The notes: generated by a model from the sequence alone, not told the origin. A DNA stretch of 21,602 bases from CAYVRJ01 sp964453645 (GCA_964453645.1 CAYVRJ010000017.1:1-21602), one strand, 5' to 3'; counted from the first letter of the stretch, positions 6,794 through 14,257 are shown. Translations and numbers: made by a program.

Positions 6794-8344
6794 ATGTCAA
6801 ATGAAATGTTTTGCTTTCAATGCGAACAGACCTTAGGGGGAGGTTGTACGGTCAACGGTGTGTGCGGCAAAAAGCACGACACCGCCAACTGGCAGGATCG
6901 GCTCACGGGCAAACTGATTGCACTTGCCAAAGCAGCAAAGGGAAAGGCAAACGAGGAAACCGACAAACTCATTGTGGACGGTTTGTTTACAACCATCACC
7001 AATGTAAACTTCAACAACGAAACATTAAGCGCTCTCTGCGACAAGGTGGATGGGGTTCGTGGCAAATTCGCAAAAGCCGAAGAAATGAATATGGAGTCCA
7101 TCTGGGGAGATGACGAGGATATCCGTTCTCTAAAATCCCTGATTCTATTCGGTTTGCGGGGCATGGCGGCATATGCACACCACGCTTATGCGCTGGGCAA
7201 AACCGATGAAACCGTGAACCACTTTTTCTACAAAGCACTCTCTGCCCTAGATGAAAAATTGTCAGCAAACGAACTGTTAACCCTTGTGATGGAGACGGGT
7301 AACGTGAACTTAAAGTGTATGGAACTGCTGGATGCCGCCAACACAGGGGCATACGGCACACCCGTTCCCACCACCGTTTCCTGCAACATTGAAAAAGGTC
7401 CGTTTATTGTAGTGTCCGGTCACGACTTACACGACTTAAAACTTCTTTTGGAGCAAACGGAAGACAAAGGCATCAACATCTACACCCATGTGGAGATGCT
7501 TCCGGCACACGGGTATCCCGGGTTAAAAAAGTATGCACACTTAAAGGGTAACTTTGGTACGGCATGGCAGAATCAGCAAAAGGAGTTCGAAAACATTCCC
7601 GCTCCCGTGCTGTTCACCACCAACTGCTTGATGCCCCCTAAGTCAAACTATGCGGACAGAATCTTTACCACATCGGTAGTGTCTTATCCGGGTGTGAACC
7701 ATATCGGGGACGATAAGGACTTTACCCCTGTCATTGAAAAGGCGTTGGAACTTGGTGGATATATGGCGGATACCAAGAAAACTGGAATCAACGGCGGAGA
7801 CAGCGTTACCACAGGCTTTGGCCACGGCACGGTGCTGGGCGTTGCCGATAAAGTTATTGAAGCGGTTAAAGATGGAGCCATCAAGCACTTTTTCTTGGTG
7901 GGTGGTTGCGACGGTGCTGCCCCCGGCAGAAACTACTACACAGAATTTGTGAAGCAAACGCCAAAGGATACGGTTATTTTAACCCTCGCCTGCGGCAAAT
8001 ATCGCTTTAACGACCTTGATATGGGGGAGATCGGTGGCTTGCCGAGGATCATGGATATGGGGCAATGCAACGATGCCTTTAGTGCCATTCGTGTGGCAGT
8101 TGCGCTCTGTGAAGCCTTTGGCTGCACAGTAAATGAATTACCCTTAACCCTGGTGCTTTCGTGGTATGAGCAAAAGGCCGTGTGTATCCTGCTCTCCCTG
8201 CTTGCGCTGGGCATCAAAAATATGTATATCGGCCCCAGCCTTCCGGCATTTATTTCGCCAAACATCCTCAATGTGCTGGTTGAGAAATGGAACTTAACGC
8301 CCATTTCATCGCCGGAACACGACTTAAAGAAGATTCTTGTCTAA
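6794..8344 (+). CDS. hcp: Hybrid cluster protein / hydroxylamine reductase
   Basis: This 516-residue protein carries the N-terminal cluster motif C-x2-C-x7-C-x5-C (Cys7, 10, 18, 24 in MFCFQCEQTLGGGCTVNGVC), the spacing seen in anaerobe-type Hcp rather than the enterobacterial form. Hybrid-cluster blocks follow: HVEMLPAHGYPGLKKY, LFTTNCLMPPK, FLVGGCDGAAPGRNYY, LACGKYRFN, PRIMDMGQCNDAF and YIGPSLPAFISPNIL. Hcp proteins reduce hydroxylamine in vitro and are thought to detoxify nitric oxide in vivo, in the cytoplasm. No NADH-dependent Hcr partner lies beside it, so electrons probably come from another carrier. AGGAGGA at 6780-6786 sets the start. The promoter shows a dyad and the gene ends in a strong terminator, so it appears to be a regulated single-gene unit. 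Confidence 0.96.
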   Translation: MSNEMFCFQCEQTLGGGCTVNGVCGKKHDTANWQDRLTGKLIALAKAAKGKANEETDKLIVDGLFTTITNVNFNNETLSALCDKVDGVRGKFAKAEEMNMESIWGDDEDIRSLKSLILFGLRGMAAYAHHAYALGKTDETVNHFFYKALSALDEKLSANELLTLVMETGNVNLKCMELLDAANTGAYGTPVPTTVSCNIEKGPFIVVSGHDLHDLKLLLEQTEDKGINIYTHVEMLPAHGYPGLKKYAHLKGNFGTAWQNQQKEFENIPAPVLFTTNCLMPPKSNYADRIFTTSVVSYPGVNHIGDDKDFTPVIEKALELGGYMADTKKTGINGGDSVTTGFGHGTVLGVADKVIEAVKDGAIKHFFLVGGCDGAAPGRNYYTEFVKQTPKDTVILTLACGKYRFNDLDMGEIGGLPRIMDMGQCNDAFSAIRVAVALCEAFGCTVNELPLTLVLSWYEQKAVCILLSLLALGIKNMYIGPSLPAFISPNILNVLVEKWNLTPISSPEHDLKKILV

Positions 8345-8351
8345 ATAGGAT

Positions 8352-8395
8352 AAACCCGCATGATTCCAGCAAAATGGTGATCTATGCGGGTTTTT
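8352..8395 (+). terminator. Rho-independent terminator of hcp
   Basis: AAACCCGCAT (8352-8361) pairs with ATGCGGGTTT (8384-8393) and is followed by more T residues. It lies between the convergent hcp and SDR genes and may serve both strands, although the T-tract is better on the plus strand. Confidence 0.85.
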
Positions 8396-8409
8396 ATTAT
8401 AATTTCTAT

Positions 8410-9201
8410 CTATTTGAGCAGCCTGTTCTTGCGGCTGGGGGCACCCATAAACCGCATGGCGGCTTTGGCGTTGGTGAGCCAAACGATATGCTTGTCGTTC
8501 TTGGTGTTTTGCAGTATTTTGGGGATAAAGAACTTTGCCACTGTTTCGGGTGTGTCGGCTAAGATGTTAAAGATCCGCTTAAAGCGCTCGTCGGCAATGA
8601 CTGCACTCTCTAAACCGTCTGGGTCTTTTGTGATAAAATCCGTGAGCATCATACCCGGCGAGAGCCGCCCTGCAATCACACCCGTGCCCTCAAGCTCCTT
8701 GGCAAGCCCCTTCATAAAATACGTGAGGGCACGCTTGGTGGTGCCATAGAGGATGGTTTTTGCTTGAATCATGTCGTTTGAACCCAACCCCTCCATGCTG
8801 TAAATCGCACCGTTCCCTTGCTTTATCATGTTTTCGGCGGCAATCTGGCTGCCAAAAATTAAACCCGTGATGTTGGTGTTGATGATGTTTTGGGTGTAGG
8901 TTTCTCCGGTTTCCCACGCAAATAAATAGGGGGTGTTCTGCCCTGCGTTGTTAATCCAGATGTGGATAGTCCCCCACTTCTCAGCCGATTTTACCCACAG
9001 GTTGTTTAGGCTGTCCTTGTTTTGTACGTCGCAGGGGATGTAGATATACTTGTTTTCAAAACCCGAGAGCCTGTTTCGCGTTGCTTCGGGTACAGTTTCG
9101 TGCCGACCGGAAAGGGTGACAGCACACCCAACCCGCAAAAATTCTTCTGCCATTGCAAGGCCGATGCCTCTGGTTGAACCCGTGATCACAACATTTTTCA
9201 T
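8410..9201 (-). CDS. Short-chain dehydrogenase/reductase, NYC1/NOL-like
   Basis: This 263-residue SDR has cofactor motif TGSTRGIG (7-14), D58 for the adenine ring, NNAG (84-87) and the active-site Y152-x3-K156 (YGTTK). The catalytic serine region reads SMEGLGS (135-141) rather than the usual SS.AG. With WGTIHIWINNAGQN before it, this is reminiscent of the NYC1/NOL chlorophyll b reductase branch of SDRs. A bacterium of this kind would not be expected to degrade chlorophyll, so the real substrate is probably another carbonyl compound; the NADP(H) preference is a guess from TGSTRG and S31-R33. AAGGAGT sets the ATG at 9201. It is monocistronic and convergent with hcp. Confidence 0.88.
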   Translation of the reverse strand: MKNVVITGSTRGIGLAMAEEFLRVGCAVTLSGRHETVPEATRNRLSGFENKYIYIPCDVQNKDSLNNLWVKSAEKWGTIHIWINNAGQNTPYLFAWETGETYTQNIINTNITGLIFGSQIAAENMIKQGNGAIYSMEGLGSNDMIQAKTILYGTTKRALTYFMKGLAKELEGTGVIAGRLSPGMMLTDFITKDPDGLESAVIADERFKRIFNILADTPETVAKFFIPKILQNTKNDKHIVWLTNAKAAMRFMGAPSRKNRLLK

Positions 9202-9365
9202 GCAACTACACTCCTTTTCATGAAATCAACGCTTATAAGCAAATAAATTACAACAACATAATACAATATTCCATTCACAAATTCAAGGAAGAACAATCTA
9301 GATATATCATATTTTTGCATTAGACTGATACATATTAATGGATAGATTAAAACGAAGGTGGTTAT

Positions 9366-9833
9366 ATGCGGGACTTTACACGTGCCTGTCTGCTCACGGC
9401 AATGGTGTTAGCCATTGAATTGTTAGCCATTACAACCGGAGAGGTTTTAGTGGCACTCACTGTGCTCTCCACTCTGCCCCTCTATTTGTTGGCTCGAAAA
9501 AATATTGTTTTTACAGTATTGAGTTATGTGAGCATCGGACTCATACTGGGCGCAATCAATCCCCACCAGTGTTTGTTTTTTGCAGCAACCAACGGGTTAT
9601 TGGGGTTGGTTTTGGGTGTGTGTGACCAAAAACGAAAGCATAGGATGGTATCTGTTTTCCTCTCCAGCCTGTCCCTGTTTTTTGGAACTGTTGCGGTTGC
9701 TTTTGTCATCGGGCTGTTGCTGGAATGGTGGATGATCGCTGTACTGTTGCCGTTTTGTGTTGTGTATACGGGTTTATATCGCACAGTCGCTTTAAAAGTA
9801 TATGCCAAGTGTACAGCCACCAAGTGGTTTTGA
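9366..9833 (+). CDS. Small polytopic membrane protein of unknown function
   Basis: This 155-residue protein is almost entirely hydrophobic, with about five to six predicted helices (roughly 7-25, 27-43, 48-66, 70-88, 95-117 and 118-140) and short basic loops (LLARKN, CDQKRKHRM). The ACLLTAMVLAIE start and the SIGLILGAINPHQCLFFAATNGLLGLVLG block resemble ECF-transporter S components or DUF2232 proteins in general style, but I cannot place it in a family. An AAGGTGG ribosome binding site lies 5 bases upstream of the ATG. It stands alone between the SDR (divergent) and a toxin-antitoxin pair. Confidence 0.7.
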   Translation: MRDFTRACLLTAMVLAIELLAITTGEVLVALTVLSTLPLYLLARKNIVFTVLSYVSIGLILGAINPHQCLFFAATNGLLGLVLGVCDQKRKHRMVSVFLSSLSLFFGTVAVAFVIGLLLEWWMIAVLLPFCVVYTGLYRTVALKVYAKCTATKWF

Positions 9834-9932
9834 GGTGTTTTATTTATGCCAGTGTTACAATCTCATAAATACAGCAGTGTTCACTGCACATACTATTTTA
9901 AGCAAATAAAACGCAAATAGCATTGTATTAAC

Positions 9933-9961
9933 TTGAAACTCAGGTGTGAATATGCTACAAT
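9933..9961 (+). promoter_or_regulatory. Promoter of the RelB/YafQ pair
   Basis: TTGAAA (9933-9938) and TACAAT (9956-9961) are separated by 17 bases, 33 bases upstream of the antitoxin start. Confidence 0.7.
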
Positions 9962-9994
9962 GCTGAAGAATCCCTATGAAGAGGTGTACGCACT

Positions 9995-10273
9995 ATGACA
10001 AAAAATACATCCAACGTAAGCTTTAGGATAGACACGGACATCAAAAAACAAGCGGATACGCTTTTTTCCCAGCTTGGGATGAATATGACCACAGCATTTA
10101 ATATTTTTTTGCGGCAATCCGTTCGGGAGGGATGTATTCCGTTTCATATTACCGTGAATACCCCCAACGCAACAACTGTCGCTGCAATGCTAGAAGCTGA
10201 GCGCATCGCAAACGACCCTGCCGTTAAACAGTACACAGATGTTGAAGAAGCACTGCGGGAGCTTAAATTGTGA
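9995..10273 (+). CDS. RelB/DinJ family antitoxin
   Basis: This 92-residue protein starts with the ribbon-helix-helix strand VSFRIDTDIKKQADTLFSQL, followed by GMNMTTAFNIFLRQSVREG and IPF, the standard RelB/DinJ DNA-binding and dimerisation region. The C-terminal half (AAMLEAERIAND and DVEEALRELKL) is the part that wraps the toxin. It has a good sigma-A promoter, which the protein itself would be expected to repress together with the toxin. Its stop codon overlaps the toxin GTG start by 4 bases (GTGA), so translation is coupled. The toxin partner is frameshifted, so this antitoxin may now be an orphan. Confidence 0.92.
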   Translation: MTKNTSNVSFRIDTDIKKQADTLFSQLGMNMTTAFNIFLRQSVREGCIPFHITVNTPNATTVAAMLEAERIANDPAVKQYTDVEEALRELKL

Positions 10274-10544
10274 AACGTAACATTGTTTGGACAACGCAAT
10301 TCAAAAAAGACTACAAGCTGGCTATAAAGCGAGGGTATGACATCTCCCTGTTGGACGATTGCATCCGCAAACTTTCTTTCGGCGAAGAACTAGCACCGAA
10401 ATTTCACGATCATATGCTAGCCGGAAGATGGAGTGGAACAAAGAATGCCACATTGAACCCGATTGGTTACTGATTTATCGCATAGAAAACAATCATTTAG
10501 TCCTTGTGCTTTCGAGAACAGGCAGCCATAGCGACTTGTTTTAG
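10270..10544 (+). pseudogene. YafQ family mRNA interferase, frameshifted
   Basis: The frame from the GTG at 10270 gives a normal RelE/YafQ N-terminus (RNIVWTTQFKKDYKLAIKRG, LLDDCIRKLSFGEEL, HDHMLAGRWSGTK) and then leaves the family, ending at 10473. The frame one base back continues KECHIEPDWLLIYRIENNHL and ends RTGSHSDLF at 10544, exactly the missing C-terminal half. The frames join at AACAAAGAATGCC around 10438-10446, where one base appears to be lost. All the usual catalytic residues (the His of CHI, the Asp of PDW, the His of SHSD and the terminal Phe) lie after the shift. The 67-residue product should therefore be inactive. A -1 ribosomal slip at ACA-AAG would restore the whole protein, but no canonical slippery heptamer is present. 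Confidence 0.88.
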
Positions 10545-10599
10545 CATCAGACTTGGGGTTCAATTGAATGCCACAGAGTTGCGAAATGGTTCTAATCCA

Positions 10600-11814
10600 T
10601 TATATTGTGTGGATTGTTTCGTTGGAATCCATATAAAACTGCATGGGTGGCTCTAACGAAGCAAACAACACGGGTGAAAGGGAAGCGGCATAACAGCCTG
10701 CATTTGTGAGGACAACCAGATCCCCCACCTCCAGTTTAGGCAGGGTGATATCCCGTGCGATGACATCGGCACTGGTGCATAAATTCCCAACAAGGGTGAC
10801 GGTCTCCTGTTCCACGCTGTCGTTTAAAGCCATAAACCCATGTGCATCTGTTCCCGAGAACAACGGCTCACAGCCACCTAGGTTTTTCTCACAGGTGTAA
10901 TTCAACAAAAATTGTGCCATGGATGGGCGCATAAACCCGTTTAGGGTGTTGCATAAAATAATAAATTTTTTACCCATGGATTCCTTCACGTCCAAAACCT
11001 TGGTGGCATAATAGCCGCTTAACCCCACGGCATACCGCCCCGTCTCGATGATCACCTTTGTGTTGGGCAATGTTGCTCGATACTGGGATATGAGCTTGCA
11101 AACCTCTTGCCCTAAAGTCACAACATCCAAATCAGGTTGCCCCCAGGCGGGAATGCCCAAACCCGAGCCCATATTGATATATTGAAGGGATGTGTGCAGC
11201 GCTGATGTTATGTTTAACCCCAGCCTAAACATGTTTTCATAATACCGCTTTAGTTTCTCTGCGCACAGTTCCTGACTTTTGACGTGCACATGAATCCCTG
11301 TGATTCGAACGTGTGTATGTTTTAAAATCAACTCCGGCTGATTTAGAATGACAGCTTCATCGATGCCAAACTTTGAGGGCACTCCCCTCTCACCTTCAAA
11401 GGTGAAATCCGGATTGATGCGTATGCCAATGTCTAAAACGGTGTTCCTCGCCGAAGCGATTCTATTGATTCGCTCCACTTCCAGCAGACTGTCTGCAATG
11501 AGCATGCAGTGGTCCACAGCGCCCAACAGATCGGCTTCCGTTTTGCCGGGGGCGGAATAATAGATGGAGTCCCTTTCCACGCCACACTCTTTAGCTAAAA
11601 ACACTTCCGCCAAGCTGGCAGCATCTGCCCCAAACCCCTTGGTTTGCAAAAAACTTACGATGGGTTTTGCAGGATTTGCCTTGATAGAATAGAGAAACGT
11701 AACGTCTGCAAAACAGCGAAGCAAGCGGTCTATCTGCGCTTCAATCACTGTTTCATCGTATACATAAAAACTATTATACGTTGCCCCTAAATTTTTCAAT
11801 GGTTCCGCGTGCAT
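10600..11814 (-). CDS. Fold-type III PLP-dependent decarboxylase-like protein
   Basis: This 404-residue protein matches the Orn/DAP/Arg decarboxylase (group IV) fold. The PLP lysine is K45 in FLYSIKANP, the His region is GIHVHVKSQ (173-181), the phosphate-binding glycine loop is NMGSGLG (214-220) and ETGRY is at 257-261. The second-domain catalytic Cys-x3-Asp is LCTSAD (C346, D350), and the PLP-phosphate tyrosine is in NAGCYAASLSP (Y375). These enzymes decarboxylate basic amino acids or their derivatives. The specificity helix does not let me choose lysine, ornithine or diaminopimelate. It is the last gene of a three-gene operon, 13 bases after the membrane protein, with an acyltransferase-like protein first. 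A biosynthetic lysA role is therefore less likely than a dedicated pathway. Confidence 0.85.
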   Translation of the reverse strand: MHAEPLKNLGATYNSFYVYDETVIEAQIDRLLRCFADVTFLYSIKANPAKPIVSFLQTKGFGADAASLAEVFLAKECGVERDSIYYSAPGKTEADLLGAVDHCMLIADSLLEVERINRIASARNTVLDIGIRINPDFTFEGERGVPSKFGIDEAVILNQPELILKHTHVRITGIHVHVKSQELCAEKLKRYYENMFRLGLNITSALHTSLQYINMGSGLGIPAWGQPDLDVVTLGQEVCKLISQYRATLPNTKVIIETGRYAVGLSGYYATKVLDVKESMGKKFIILCNTLNGFMRPSMAQFLLNYTCEKNLGGCEPLFSGTDAHGFMALNDSVEQETVTLVGNLCTSADVIARDITLPKLEVGDLVVLTNAGCYAASLSPVLFASLEPPMQFYMDSNETIHTI

Positions 11815-11827
11815 TGGTTTGCCCCCA

Positions 11828-12400
11828 TTATTTTATATGGAATCGTTTTTTCAGTTCATTGATAAAATCTTTCCTCAGGACAATAAAACAGGCGATGAGC
11901 AGGGCAAAGGCAATGGCTCCCATGACAACCAAGGACCAACGGCTCTCCTGCCCATATACAAACACCCCTGCCACAGAACTGGGGATGCAGATGATAATCA
12001 GCAACAACATGGGCATCATGTTTTGCCGTTGCTTGTTGAGATCGGTGAAGAAGAGGATTCCCGCAATGATAAATCCCCCAAAACAAACAATGGGCACCAC
12101 CCGCTCCGCCCAATCGAAGGAAAAGACCACGTTCACTAAAATCAGCAAAATGGAGGCGTTGGTGATTAACTTGATGAGCTGACTGATGCGGTTGTATTCC
12201 ACCAAATTCGGCGACACGGCATTTGTCCACACGATCCACAGGGAGTAGAGCACAATGATACTCCACGCTGTGCCCCCCAAGGTTATATTGATGATGGGGC
12301 AAATGTATGCCGCAAAGAGGAAGGGCCACTTGGCCCAGTTGATCACATCCTGCCTCTGGTGGGTACGCTTTTTTGTGGGATAGGTAATTTCAATCTTCAT
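11828..12400 (-). CDS. Six-helix membrane protein, DUF6320-like
   Basis: This 190-residue protein has an N-terminal hydrophilic arm (IEITYPTKKRTHQRQDVINW) and about six membrane helices: WPFLFAAYICPIINITL, SIIVLYSLWIVWTNA, LITNASILLILVNVVF, VVPIVCFGGFIIAGILFF, MMPMLLLIIICIPSSVAGVF and SLVVMGAIAFALLIACFIVL. It resembles DUF6320 proteins that accompany alcohol-acetyltransferase-like genes in Clostridia, a recollection I cannot verify here. I chose the ATG at 12400 (GGGGAG 8 bases upstream) over a GTG at 12409. It overlaps the upstream acyltransferase gene by 11 bases. No zinc-binding cysteines are visible in the N-terminal arm. Confidence 0.7.
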   Translation of the reverse strand: MKIEITYPTKKRTHQRQDVINWAKWPFLFAAYICPIINITLGGTAWSIIVLYSLWIVWTNAVSPNLVEYNRISQLIKLITNASILLILVNVVFSFDWAERVVPIVCFGGFIIAGILFFTDLNKQRQNMMPMLLLIIICIPSSVAGVFVYGQESRWSLVVMGAIAFALLIACFIVLRKDFINELKKRFHIK

Positions 12401-13901
12401 GGAGTTCACTCCCCTCTACGTTGGGATGGATGCCGTCGGACAGCAGCAGGGCATATAATTTTTCTTCAAAGGTTGGGTCAGCCGTCATTTTTGTAATGGA
12501 AAAGGTGGCTGTGTTTCCAAACGTGACCATGGCACAGCTGGCCCTGTTCACCTCCGAGGGGCCTAACACAAAATCCATGCTTTCAATGTGTGGCTCTAAA
12601 TCCTTGGAAAACGTCACAACCCCCAGGTTGGAAAAGGTGTTGCTAAAGATGTTGTCCCCCAAAAAACCATAGGCAACTTTAGCGGCAGGGGCCTTTAGGA
12701 ACAGGGGAATGTACTGCATGATGCGCACCATCTTCCTCGTGGAGTTCATCATCTCACTCATACTTTGTTTGGAAGCCTTTTGCCCGAGTTGCTCTGTGAT
12801 ATTAAAAAGAATGGATTCCACGTCTGTAATGTCGTTGATGGGCAGCCGTATGCCGCAGTACATGGCAAAGTTGCGCAGGGTGTCCGAGGGATAGTATTTA
12901 CGCATGTTCACAGGCACTTGAATGTTCATACTGCCCCCCTGCTCATCAGTGGCATACCGTCCGGCAACAAACATCAGCGCCAGCAGATAGGCCGTAATCG
13001 TTGCACGTTTATCCTTTGCAACGTTTTTTAACTGGGTTGCATCCATCTTAAAGTGAAGGACACGGCAAGGTTTAGTTTTGGAAATTCTTCCGCTCATCTG
13101 CACAGCCAGCTTGTCCGCAAAACCCGAAGTGTTTTCCGTTTTATCTGCGCTGGAAAACATGTTTGCCGATTCGCTGGGTTTTGGCAGATCGTTGCTGTTG
13201 AGGGTGCCTACCTCTTCTTCCTCCCCCTCAATACCCAGCAAGCGCAAATACTGGGTGGTGAGTGTCTTTAAAAACACCATACCGCCCGTGCCGTCGGTTA
13301 GAATATGAAAATACTCCACGCTGATGCGGTTGTTAAAGTATAACACGCGAAAGGACTGGGAACCGCTGCGAGCAATTTTTAGCGGCCTGCACGGGATGTC
13401 CGTTTCGGGTTCAACCAGATATCTGCGCTTTGCGGTGTCTAAATAGTGCCAAAAGGCACCTTTTTTCACCGTGGTTGCAAAGACGGGAAAGCGTTTTATT
13501 GTAAACGTGAGGGCCATTTGCAAAATTTCGGGTACCACCGGCTGTTTTAAATAGACGGACAGCCGAAATACGGACATTTTGCCGTGTTTCATGGACAATG
13601 GGTAAATCTTTGCTGCATCGTCTAGGGGATACCAAAGGATGGGGGGTCGCATATAAAACCCACCGAGGTTTTCAACCCTCAACCGTTCCAACCCTTCGTC
13701 AAGGGGCACACCTTGGATTTTGTAATACAGCAAAACACGTTCAAAATCACGCTGCATTTCTGCCTTTTCTCCGGCCTTTAAGGTGTTGTGTCGGTTTAGG
13801 TCGGCAAAAAAATCTGCAAGCACCTGCACTTGGGGTTCTGTGAGGGTTTGTTTATATTGTTCAAAATCCGATGGACTTACTTTTTTTCTGGACTGTGTCA
13901 T
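12390..13901 (-). CDS. Condensation-domain / alcohol acetyltransferase-like protein
   Basis: This 503-residue protein has an N-terminal region of about 90 residues followed by a condensation-fold acyltransferase. The diagnostic HxxxDG is HILTDGTGG (H199, D203, G204 from the chosen start), preceded by FRVLYFNNRISVEYF. The C-terminal lobe has ITAYLLALMFVAGRYA, VPVNMRKYYPSDTLRNFAMY and the SNLGVVTF block, the counterpart of the DFG/latch region. Members of this superfamily (NRPS C domains, PapA, alcohol acetyltransferases) move acyl groups from CoA or carrier proteins to amines or alcohols. The ATG at 13901 has AAGGAG 5 bases upstream. It is the first gene of an operon with a membrane protein and a PLP decarboxylase, so acylation of an amine made by the third protein is plausible but unproven. 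Confidence 0.8.
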   Translation of the reverse strand: MTQSRKKVSPSDFEQYKQTLTEPQVQVLADFFADLNRHNTLKAGEKAEMQRDFERVLLYYKIQGVPLDEGLERLRVENLGGFYMRPPILWYPLDDAAKIYPLSMKHGKMSVFRLSVYLKQPVVPEILQMALTFTIKRFPVFATTVKKGAFWHYLDTAKRRYLVEPETDIPCRPLKIARSGSQSFRVLYFNNRISVEYFHILTDGTGGMVFLKTLTTQYLRLLGIEGEEEEVGTLNSNDLPKPSESANMFSSADKTENTSGFADKLAVQMSGRISKTKPCRVLHFKMDATQLKNVAKDKRATITAYLLALMFVAGRYATDEQGGSMNIQVPVNMRKYYPSDTLRNFAMYCGIRLPINDITDVESILFNITEQLGQKASKQSMSEMMNSTRKMVRIMQYIPLFLKAPAAKVAYGFLGDNIFSNTFSNLGVVTFSKDLEPHIESMDFVLGPSEVNRASCAMVTFGNTATFSITKMTADPTFEEKLYALLLSDGIHPNVEGSELHED

Positions 13902-13929
13902 ACCACTCCTTATTATAAACATTCTCTAT

Positions 13930-13958
13930 AGCATACCATATATATTTTATTTTGTCAT
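13930..13958 (-). promoter_or_regulatory. Promoter of the acyltransferase operon
   Basis: On the minus strand ATGACA (13953-13958) and TATGCT (13930-13935) are 17 bases apart, placing a start about 22 bases before the ribosome binding site and ATG. It sits back-to-back with the plus-strand promoter at 13965-13993. Confidence 0.6.
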
Positions 13959-13964
13959 TGAATG

Positions 13965-13993
13965 TTGCACTATTTGTCGAAATATGGTATTGT
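13965..13993 (+). promoter_or_regulatory. Promoter of small hydrophobic peptide gene A
   Basis: TTGCAC (13965-13970) and TATTGT (13988-13993) have a 17-base spacer. The spacer contains TTTGTCGAA and ends TGG, which is also true of the copy B promoter at 21358-21386. Confidence 0.65.
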
Positions 13994-13999
13994 AAAATA

Positions 14000-14067
14000 T
14001 ACCCTAAAGAGTGCCCTGGGTGGACGGTTTATGTGCTCCTCAATCACTGAGGATTGGGGGTGATATG
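14000..14067 (+). promoter_or_regulatory. Structured leader of peptide A with buried ribosome binding site
   Basis: Blocks AGAGTGCC (14008-14015 region), GACGGT (14023-14028) and GGGGGTGAT (14056-14064) are shared with copy B. TCCTCAATC (14037-14045) pairs with GATTGGGGG (14052-14060, two G-U pairs; 6-base loop), covering the whole Shine-Dalgarno sequence. A shorter alternative, CCTCA/TGAGG, is also possible. Confidence 0.65.
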
Positions 14068-14157
14068 ATGGATTTGAATTTAGCAGTCAATCTGCTTCAT
14101 CTCATAGTATCCGTTATCGCTCTGATCGTTGCAATTAAACAACTAAAGAATCGATAA
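14068..14157 (+). CDS. Small hydrophobic peptide A, putative type I toxin
   Basis: This 29-residue peptide starts MDLNLAVNLLHLIVSVIALI and ends with a basic tail (KQLKNR). Residues 4-23 can form one membrane helix. Two consecutive in-frame ATG codons exist (14065 and 14068). I choose the second because its 7-base distance from GGGGG matches copy B. It is too short for standard gene callers. Size, a single hydrophobic helix, a positive C-terminus and a hairpin-buried ribosome binding site are properties of type I toxins of the TxpA/BsrG and holin-like-toxin kind. A convergent antisense promoter reads into its 3' end, and a homologous locus lies at 21467-21538. I infer a membrane-acting toxin; there is no sequence identity I can recall that names the family. 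Confidence 0.7.
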   Translation: MDLNLAVNLLHLIVSVIALIVAIKQLKNR

Positions 14158-14162
14158 TAGCA

Positions 14163-14197
14163 AGCACAGCCGTCTGAAGCTACTGAACGGCTGTGCT
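14163..14197. terminator. Perfect 11-bp hairpin in the 3' region of peptide A
   Basis: AGCACAGCCGT (14163-14173) and ACGGCTGTGCT (14187-14197) are perfectly complementary around a 13-base loop. Neither side has a clean T-tract, although the minus-strand exit (TTGCTATTATCGATTCTTT) is the better one. It is likely the 3' end or a stabilising stem of the antisense RNA. Its left arm also contains CCGTC, complementary to GACGG in the leader. Confidence 0.6.
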
Positions 14198-14248
14198 AAA
14201 TAATTATACACATTATTGGAGCAGACCGTTACACCCGGTGCGCTCTTT
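14163..14248 (-). ncRNA. Putative antisense RNA (type I antitoxin) of peptide A
   Basis: A minus-strand promoter with perfect consensus at 14255-14283 would start transcription near 14248. It runs leftward through the 3' untranslated region of peptide A to at least the hairpin at 14163-14197. There is no open reading frame with a ribosome binding site in that stretch. The overlap with the sense transcript, whose terminator is at 14219-14257, is about 85 bases or more. The arrangement matches the convergent toxin-mRNA/antisense pairs of the TxpA/RatA and BsrG/SR4 type. The 3' end is uncertain; it may continue into the coding region. Confidence 0.6.
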
Positions 14249-14257
14249 GTATTTATT
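14219..14257 (+). terminator. Terminator of the peptide A transcript
   Basis: GAGC (14219-14222) with GCTC (14242-14245), and ACCG (14225-14228) with CGGT (14236-14239), form an interrupted stem followed by TTTGTATTTATT. It overlaps the start of the opposing antisense transcript. Confidence 0.55.

Noticed and set aside
5895..8304. Multiple alternative frames inside the permease and hcp genes
   Set aside because: They lie within genes that have clear family motifs and have no ribosome binding sites of their own.
10436..10446. Programmed -1 frameshifting in the YafQ gene as the preferred explanation
   Set aside because: The joint region lacks an X-XXY-YYZ heptamer and no strong downstream stem is evident. 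A simple one-base loss is more likely.
10359..10544. Separate gene in the frame 10359-10544
   Set aside because: Its N-terminal third is not homologous to anything I recognise, and the rest is the C-terminal half of YafQ. It is the shifted part of the toxin gene, not an independent gene.
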